Below are positions 56,726 through 64,000 of a stretch of DNA of 64,000 nt, piece after piece. Under the pieces are notes generated by a model, which ran no database searches, had not been told where the DNA came from, and saw only the letters and a program-made list of their open reading frames with translations. A program made the position numbers and the translations under genes. Each line of letters begins with the position of its first letter. Position 1 is the first letter of the stretch. The stretch lies in assembly GCF_003573695.1 (NCBI RefSeq), contig NC_039362.1, positions 7,664,088 through 7,728,087 on the forward strand. The letters run 5' to 3'. This DNA comes from Papaver somniferum. Its lineage: Eukaryota > Streptophyta > Magnoliopsida > Ranunculales > Papaveraceae.

Positions 56726-59188
56726 TGAAAAAGCGGGGGTCTAACAAACTCACCCAATATTTCGAATAGCAATCTGTATGGACTAACTCCAATATATCTA
56801 GAGAATCAACTAGACAGTCAGACTCAATCTGGATAAAATTATATCGAAGAGTTAATATCTCTCTTACTTGATTTGATCTTTACTCAAGCAAATAAGAATT
56901 TGCGAGTCTTTATCAAATACAAGGATAATAAACTTGGATGGTACCAAAGACCAATATCCAAGTATGAATCAATTTCCAATCAACAACCAAAGGCTGGATT
57001 TCACAATTGATCGATACAAACACACAACCTGTGATATTTCAATTTTATAACAAAATATAATGCGGAATAGAAATAACACAGACACCAAAAATTTGTTAAC
57101 GAGGAAACCTCAAATGCAGAAAAACCCCGGGACCTAGTCCAGATTGAACACCACACTGTATTAAGCCGCTACATACACTAGCCTACTACAAACTAACTTT
57201 GGTCTGGACTGTACTTGAACCCTAATCAATATCACACTGTTTCAAGGTACAGTTGCGCTCCTTACGTCTCTGATCCCAGCAGGATACTACGGAATTGATT
57301 CCCTTAGCTGATCTCACCCACAACCAAGAGTTGCTACGACCCAAAGTCGAAGACTTTAATAAACAATCTGTATCACACAGAAAAGTCTACGATAATAGAT
57401 AAATCTGTCTCCCACAGATAAACCTATGAGTTTGTTCCGTCTTTTGATAAAATCAAGGTGAACAGGAACCAATCGATAACCCGGACTTATATTCCTGAAG
57501 AACAGCCTAGAATTATCAATCACCTCACAATAATCTAAATCATATGGTAGCAAAACTAGATATTGTGGAATCACAAACGATGAGACTAAGATGTTTGTGA
57601 TTTCTTTTTATATTGCCCTATCGGAGATATAATCTCAAGTCAATTATTCAATTGAACTCGTACGATAGAAAATGGAAAGATCAGATCGCTCAACTACAAG
57701 AGAAGTAGTTTCGTATGGCTTCACAATCCCAATGAAGTCTTTAAGTCGTTAACCGACAGGGTCTCGAGAAGAAACCTTACGGTTAAAGGAGAATCGACTC
57801 TTGAAAAACCAACTAGTATCACACAGGAGGTGTGGGGATTAGTTTTTCCAGTTGCTAGACGTCTCCTTTATATAGTTTTCAAATCAGGGTTTGCAATCCA
57901 AGTTACCTTGGTAACAAAGCATTCAATATTCACCGTTAGATGAAAAACTTGACTTATCCAAGCTAATATCTTTCAACCGTTAGATCGAAACTTAGCTTGT
58001 CACATACACAAATGAAATGTATTCATTTAGGTTTGAGTAACCGTACCTAAACGTGTACACTTAGTTGGTTCACAAATAGTTAACTAATGGTTATCCATAT
58101 GAGCACTTTCATATTAATCGTATTCATCTTTCTCAAAACTAGTTCAAATGAGTCATAAGAACTAGTTCAAGAGTTTTTCAGTTACTTAGGTCTTTATACA
58201 TAGACACAATTGAAACAAAATCGGTTTGATTCACTTGAATCAATTCATGAACAATATAGCCACGGTTTGCAAAGATTGCATTCCCTATTGATTTACTGTT
58301 TAAGTTCATGAACTACCGATTTGAGATATATAACCAGCTTAGGTACGCGTAAGGGTACGTGTACCATAGCTACCGAATTTGAGTTTGTAAACTCAGCAGA
58401 AATTTTCGGTTGAAAACTTCCGTGGGTACACGTACGGGTATGCGTACCTAAGGTGACTGGTTTACTAGTTTGCAAACTTACAAACTCAGCGAAAATTTTC
58501 GGTTGGAAAACTTCCACCAGTACGCATACGGGTACGTGTACCCAACCTGTCTCCTTCACCAATACCACATGCACACATATGCACGCACTTGGTTTCCAGG
58601 ACATGGATTTATACACTAATGTGAGAACACACTATATATGCTTATATCCATAGATGGTAATCTCAACTCTAAATTTCAATCATTGAAATATTCTTCTATA
58701 ATGTTATAACAATCGTTATTCACGACTATCGTCATCAAAGTTATTTTCAAGATTGAAACGTCATCATGATTTTCATCACGGGTAAAGTTGAAAATGGTTA
58801 AATCAAAAGCTTACTAACACATATTTCGAGAGAAAGATAGGCGAGTAAACTCGGCTCGAAATATCAAATGTGTATGTATGAAAACTATCATACTATACGA
58901 CTTTTGTGTCAAGAGTAGGACATAGAGTCGATACACTTCTGAGTGACAGATAAGTTCAAGTCTCCACATACCTTTTAGTCGGATGAAGTTCCACTGGTTC
59001 CTTGAGTAGTTCTTCGTCTTTGTAAGATAATCGCCATGGAGTTTGGAGCTCAACTATACCTAACTATCCTAGACCGAGACTTAGTCATAAGTATACTAGA
59101 AATCAAGACATATAGTTTTGATCACTAATATTGACAAACATGCTTGAGATAGCAACACATGCGAGTTTGACCGAGCAATGCTCTAACA
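56726..59188 (-). repeat. SV2 5' LTR
   Basis: 2463 bases, closely matching 47844-50294. TATA TATATAAA at 57874-57867 and a GTACGCGTA palindrome cluster at 58342-58542. Confidence 0.9.
57867..57874 (-). promoter_or_regulatory. TATA box of SV2 5' LTR
   Basis: TATATAAA on the minus strand. This copy would drive SV2 genomic RNA. Confidence 0.55.
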
Positions 59189-59560
59189 CAATGGCATTCA
59201 CAACACCACGTGAAGCCAAATCCTTGTCTTCCATGTTTTGACGTATCAATGAAAGCATGATGCGCCAAGTAGAATACCGAGCCACCAATTTCCCCGGATA
59301 TATAGAAATTTAGCAAGAACCATGGTATGAATATTCATCCGATTGTAGTATTACGCGCATTTGGTCAAATCCAAAAAGTAAAAAAAATAATTAAAATCCA
59401 TAAAAATTATGTGTTTATGATTCTTTCTTCAGGAAATTGAATTCCCTTTCTGTCATCGAAATGCGCTATTATAACGCTTGAATTCCTTGGACTAAGTTTT
59501 GGTGGGAATTTTGCCACACAAAATGTTCCCAATAGGGAAAAAATTCAAAATCATTTTTCA
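59189..59560. other. flank right of SV2, no recognised gene
   Basis: Minus reading gives a short frame (ARYSTWRIMLSLIRQNMEDK, then DLASRGVVNAI) that stops being meaningful at the SV2 insertion. It might be a fragment of an older coding region; I recognise no family. Confidence 0.3.
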
Positions 59561-59561
59561 T

Positions 59562-59685
59562 AGATTTTTTTTTTGAAGCATGAATTTTTATTAAAGCTAG
59601 GAAGAAATTACACGATAGTACATAGTACCCATCAAGTCAGCCATTTGGGAGCATTTCTTTCTGAAGAAGAAAAAAAACTAAATTG
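59562..59685 (-). mobile_element. LINE-like 3' end, minus strand
   Basis: Poly(T) at about 59563-59573 followed by 'gaagcatgaatttttattaaagctagg', the reverse of a LINE 3' UTR with tail. Only the end is present. Confidence 0.4.
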
Positions 59686-59689
59686 TTGG

Positions 59690-59915
59690 AATTTAATTCC
59701 GAGAAAAACCATCCTTCTTCCGATTTAATCGGATCTTATTCATACTTGTATTTGTCTTACTCCGGTAATCCTTCTCTTTCTCTTGTCGGATTTCTCGGTA
59801 TTGTACTGTTACGGTATGTTCTTGTTACTTTGTACTCTCTGATATTAAACTCATTGTAACCTTGAAATCCCATTAATGAAAGGTTCCTTGTTTATCAAAA
59901 ATAAAAATAAAAAAA
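59690..59915 (+). mobile_element. LINE-like 3' end, plus strand
   Basis: Ends 'cccattaatgaaaggttccttgtttatcaaaaataaaaataaaaaaaa', a typical LINE or transcript terminus with an A-rich tail. No coding part remains. Confidence 0.4.
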
Positions 59916-62900
59916 ATATCCCGACTAGACCAAAATTCAAAAATAAATACAGAAAATGGGTTATTTGCCCAAAACAATACTTTTCCCAGTTCAAATGGAC
60001 GGGTAAACTTTTCCCCTGGGTCAGATGGACGTGACATATTTTTAATGGGAACAGGCAGAAGTTCCCTTACAAAATATCTTCTCACTATGAAACAACATAG
60101 AGAATATCGATCTCCCTCTCTCCACAACGTTCTAACTGCTCTCCACCATCTCCAGAAGAAATTGGTTTCTGCACCGTCTCTTCAACATCAAACCCTATCA
60201 TTCAAAATGGTTTAATCACCATCTCTTCACCCAGAACAATATCAGAAACTTGTTTTCATCCACCGCCTCGTCGCTATCAACTAGTTGAAATCGGTTTCTC
60301 CACCGCCTGCTAAACATCAACACCACTACATCAACTTGGTTTCATCAGATTAAAGGTTTCTAGGGTTTCAATCGATCAGTTTAGTTTCTTCTAAGAAATT
60401 AGGGTTTCAACCGATCAGTTACATCTCTCCTAGAGCTCGTAAATTTTCAAACCCTAACTCTATTTTGAATTTATTTTCAGAATTTCATGATTTGTTTGTT
60501 GAATAAGTTGATTTTTTTTCATTTCACTGGATGTGTGGATGTAACTGGGTTTCATTTGGTTGTTGTATGAATTATATGTTATGGATGAAATTTGTTTGCA
60601 TCTGGTTATGCTTTGGATTGACTAAATGATATGAATTATTTTGCATCTATGTTATGGATGAAATTTTGGATGAAATTGGTTTGCATCTGGTTATTTGAGT
60701 TTTTTCAATGTTATGAATGAAATTGGTTGAAGTGTATGTTATGGATGAATTTGGTTTTCATCTGGGTATCTGAATTGTATCAACAAGTTTACTACTATGA
60801 TGGAACTAGTTTCATCCAGTTTTAATCTACAGTGTATATTGTTTCAGCAGATTAAAACTAGATGAAAACAGTTTCATCCAGTTTCTTCTGATGAATCAAT
60901 AACATTATTATTTATATGAATTGTTTGATCCTTAGGAATAAAGGATGTAACTGAAATGAAATTAGTATGGGTTTAACTTATACTGAGCAGCAACAATATG
61001 TATGTTCATATGCACAGAACACGGCAAAAGAGAAACGGACTGAAACGGACATTTACTATAATCTGTAGCTAACTGGATGGTCAGTTTTATCTGTAATTTC
61101 CAAAAAAAAAAATTACTCATTGGATGGTCAGTGTAAAGTATATTTCTTGAGACTAATATCTAGGTTGAAATTTAATGATTATGGGACTAATATCTACGCT
61201 GAAATTTATGAGGCTAATAGTATCATGTACGTTGTTATTGGTCTGAATGTGATTATAGTAGCTGAAATTAATGATTATAACATCTCTAAAATTATATGCT
61301 TCTTTTCTAAATCTATGACTAATGTTAGTAAGAAGTAATAGAACAAGCACGCGTCGGTTAGAAGTGTTAGTATAATATGATTTGATAGTATAATGCAGCA
61401 TGGTTGTTGAGCATAGATAAAATGTGACAAGCCACATACCCTCATATGGGACTGTACATGTCAACTATCATTATATTGTGCTCAACAACCATGGTCCATA
61501 TAGCATTAATTTTTTATTTTTTATTTTTAATTTATCATATACTGGGTATAATATTTGCCATTGTAGGAGAATTTGTTAGTTTTAACTGTCAGGAAATTTA
61601 TGACTTCGACTTCCTGATATCCTATAAAGGAGATAGCCTTCGCTCAGAAAGCATAAAGCATCTACCTAATTTTTAAGTTAGGATGTAACTAGTTTGCATC
61701 TCTTATTGGTCCTAATTTTAACGAATATGAGACTAATAACATCATATTATTGGATGAAACTGGTTTCCTTCTGTATTTTCATCTAGCTCTAATATAAAAT
61801 GTAACTGGTTTTTATCTGATAACTAGTTTTCATCCAGCTTTAAAGATAGGATGTAGCCGATTTTCATCCAACTTTAAAATAGGATTTAACTGGCTTCGAT
61901 TTAAAATATGAAACTGGTTGCATTCTTTGTTAGATTGATCTGAATTTGGTTCAACTGATGTTTAAACTTAGATGAAACTGGTTTCATCAAATTTTAAATT
62001 GGGTTGAGTTTTGTTTCCCCCATGTTTAAACCGGGATGAAACTGGTTTCATCTTGTTTTAAATTGGACATGATTAATGGGATTTCATGTGGCCTTAATCA
62101 CCAACCAAATAAACCACTCCTGAAAGAGGATAAACAGATAATTGTTTGATACTTGTTGGTTGCCGCTCATGTAAACCATGATGCATCTGGTTTCATCCAG
62201 GCTCAAACTGTGATCAAACAGGCTTTGTCTTGGATGCACTGGATGTAACTGGGTACATCCTATGCTATTACTGAATGCACTTGGTAGATATTGTGTTATT
62301 ACTGGATGCATTCAGATACATCCATTTTTATCATTGGAGGTAACCAGATACATCATTTGTTATTGTTGGTTGCATTTAGGTACATCTTGAATTTTAGAGA
62401 AAATTTATCTGTGAGCTAATAAATGTCTTTATCTACTTATCTTGGTTGGCGTTTATCTTAAAGTCTACATACCAAAAGTCGATATATCAAGCTTACATCC
62501 CCTAAATGAACAAATCTTGTTTATAACTGCACTGCGAATGTGATTACTTCATTTTCCACATGCCTTTTACTTTACCTGAGTGTGTTTCCTTTCTATGCGC
62601 AGTGTCAAGTCTTATTTGAATTTTTCATAGATATGATGTTTCTCCCGTGGTTGCTCTCTTCTCTTACACCAAAGAACTGTACATTATGTCCACAAAAAGG
62701 TAAGAAGAGTTGTTTCTCAGGCTGTTGCAAATCCTTTAGTTGATCTTATTGCTGGCTCAGCCGTTGTTGCGGTGACTGTGACTGTGGCTGCTTAAGTAAA
62801 TCTCCTGCGACAAGTGTTGTTGTTCTCTTCCAACATGCAAATCATGCACCAGTTGTTGTTTTTGCTTCAAATGTGCCTCTTGTTCTTTCTTTCAATGTCT

Positions 62901-63650
62901 TACCCTGAAATCTTGTAGTTGTTTTAGTTGTAAAAACATATGTTGTAATCTTTTAGTTGGGTCGATGTTGTTGCTGGTGATGGCAGTGGATGAGAAATGG
63001 GTTTCTTGTGAATCTGATGGGTGGTCACCATTAATGCAATAATAGGTTTGTGATTGCTATTGCTGCCAGAGATGGTTGTGTAGAGCAGTAGAAGAGAGTA
63101 TGAAGCTCAGGTAGTTGTTGCCTGGATGAGTAGATGAATTTGGTGCTGTTACCATGAACTTGAAGTTGTACTCTAGGTTTTACTGAGATAGTGACTATGT
63201 TGCAGGTTGAGATTGCAGCTGAACTAGTGGTGCTGATGAAACATGGAAGAGCTGGTGAAGTTTTGAAGTGGGTGCTGCAGTGGCATGACTGGTAGATTAC
63301 AGGCTTGCTTGATTTGTGGAGTTTGCAAGGGAGCTACAAAATGATTTGAAGAGAATCAAATGATTCTGGTATTGTTTGCTCATGGGGTGTAGTCTGAGTT
63401 GCAGATGAACATGATATAAAGGGTGTTGATGTTTGTTTGATGTTGCAGTTGAAGAATTATTGACTTGTTGTTGTGTGAAATTGACAGATATTTCTTTAAG
63501 GGATATTTTAGGTAAATCATATTTGTTTTTCTTTTCCTGGGCAGATTGCCCATATTGGTTAATACAAAAGTATATTTGTAATTCTCGTCCATTTAAACAG
63601 TATCAAAATTTACAAGTCAGCTTCACCTAAGAATTGTTGATTTTGGTATA
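59916..63650. other. unassigned 3.7 kb region with transcript-like segments and palindromic repeats
   Basis: No long ORF. 60110-60480 is pyrimidine-rich with three 'tagggttt' words and looks like a leader; 60530-62360 carries degenerate palindromes; 62580-63330 is G-rich and codon-poor. The two ends share weakly inverted words (AAATGGACGGG near 59995 and its inverse near 63585), so a Mutator-like element or a non-coding transcript is possible. I find no firm evidence for either. Confidence 0.3.
60538..62360. repeat. dispersed degenerate palindrome GATGAAAC-TG-GTTTCATC
   Basis: Best copies at 61971 and 62035 have perfect 8-base arms. Others occur near 60538, 60583, 60668, 60742, 60799, 60861, 61681, 61753, 61799, 61819, 61850, 62240 (arms GGATGTA/TACATCC), 62303 and 62337. 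About 15 copies at irregular spacing. Confidence 0.65.
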
Positions 63651-63699
63651 GTTAACCAATTTTGTGAAATAAATATTCCAACCATATAACCCCTTTCCC

Positions 63700-63987
63700 C
63701 TATCATAAATAACATTAGATATACCCTGCTCCTATATCATATTCACTTCCCTTTCTACACATAAATCTCTCTCTTCAGATCTCACCGTAATCATCCCGTC
63801 TTCATCATCGTCCAACCTTTCAGATATCTCTTTTCCCGATTTCTCCCTAGATATCATTGTCACCCGTAAGGAAGAAGAGATCTGGCTGTGAAGGTCACTT
63901 TTAGGTTTTTTAATGGGATTTTTCTTCCATTTTTTTTTTTTGTATCGATTTGAAGTCGATTTCGAAACTCATTGATTAGATTCGATT
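63700..63987 (+). promoter_or_regulatory. possible promoter and leader of a gene to the right
   Basis: Pyrimidine-rich, TC-repeat sequence ('cttccctttctacac', 'ctctctcttcagatctcac', 'tttcccgatttctccc'), like plant 5' leaders, with AT-rich sequence just before it. A GTAAGG at about 63869 could be a leader-intron donor. Inferred from composition only. Confidence 0.3.
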
Positions 63988-64000
63988 ATGACACAACACC
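63988..64000 (+). CDS. possible start of a gene (first codons MTQH)
   Basis: ATGACACAACACC closes the window after the leader-like stretch. Too short to judge; could also lie in an intron or untranslated region. Confidence 0.15.

Larger units (their letters stand above)
47844..59188 (-). mobile_element. SV2: complete Sirevirus-like Copia element, gag-only, split by solo LTR T4
   Basis: Both LTRs are full (47844-50294 and 56726-59188; 2451 and 2463 bases), in minus orientation, flanked by a perfect 5-base target duplication CAATG (47839-47843 and 59189-59193). The primer site is intact. The interior holds a gag pseudogene in two pieces around T4, multiplied polypurine motifs and non-coding filler. 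Without T4 the interior is about 3.7 kb and has no protease, integrase or reverse transcriptase. Sirevirus assignment as for SV1. The clean duplication shows simple insertion. Confidence 0.9.

Noticed and set aside
11627..59193. CAATG as a shared target for T3 and SV2
   Set aside because: Two occurrences of a 5-base word for elements of different superfamilies are not evidence of target preference.
1..64000. tRNA or rRNA genes
   Set aside because: I looked for tRNA-like cloverleaf boxes and rRNA-like sequence and saw none; the only tRNA-related words are primer binding sites. A tRNAscan run would settle it.

Overview
This window is plant nuclear DNA, most likely a eudicot with a repeat-rich genome. 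The evidence is an F-box gene with a plant-type F-box-associated region, LTR elements primed by initiator tRNA-Met, Sirevirus-type Copia elements, Tat/Ogre-like Ty3 elements and LINE RNase H remnants. I cannot name the species from sequence alone; a poppy-like Ranunculales genome is only a guess. Nearly all of the window is nested retrotransposons. I recognise one host gene, cut by the left edge, and one possible gene start at the extreme right.

Layout. 1-975: F-box gene (minus). 1481-1694: a MITE-like element. 2828-9170: SV1, a Sirevirus-like Copia element (minus) with a full 3' LTR, a gag pseudogene, no pol and a stump of its 5' LTR. 9171-9667: Copia LTR fragment (plus). 9668-10452: two LINE 3' ends arranged tail to tail. 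10453 to about 45546: T1, a Tat-like Ty3 element (minus) that received two further elements of its own lineage. T3 (11632-26143, plus) sits in the T1 3' LTR, with target duplication CAATG/CAATT. T2 (29812-40206, minus) sits in the T1 interior. About 45547-47758: Copia LTR in plus orientation. 47844-59188: SV2, a complete Sirevirus-like element (minus) with a perfect CAATG duplication. Its gag is split by a Tat-like solo LTR, T4 (53281-56033), with a perfect AGTGG duplication. 59189-63650: LINE 3' ends and a region of degenerate palindromic repeats. 63700-64000: possible promoter, leader and start codon of another gene.

How it fits together. T1, T2 and T3 share polypurine tracts, PBS-position sequence and the gag start M-[VI]-[ED]-L-R-S-G-S. 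All lack a visible reverse transcriptase, RNase H or integrase, so they look like gag-only elements mobilised by a partner. T1 and T2 also carry, between gag and the 3' LTR and on the opposite strand, an open reading frame of about 245-270 codons that keeps the same register in both copies. In T1 it lies downstream of nine CCAAT boxes spaced exactly 26 bases apart. This antisense ORF with its CCAAT array is the most interesting signal in the window. The long LTRs (2-4 kb) are built largely of tandem arrays, many of them hairpin-forming, and copy-number change in these arrays explains why the T2 LTRs differ by about 0.9 kb. SV1 and SV2 are also gag-only, each keeping a different part of gag and a different filler where pol should be.
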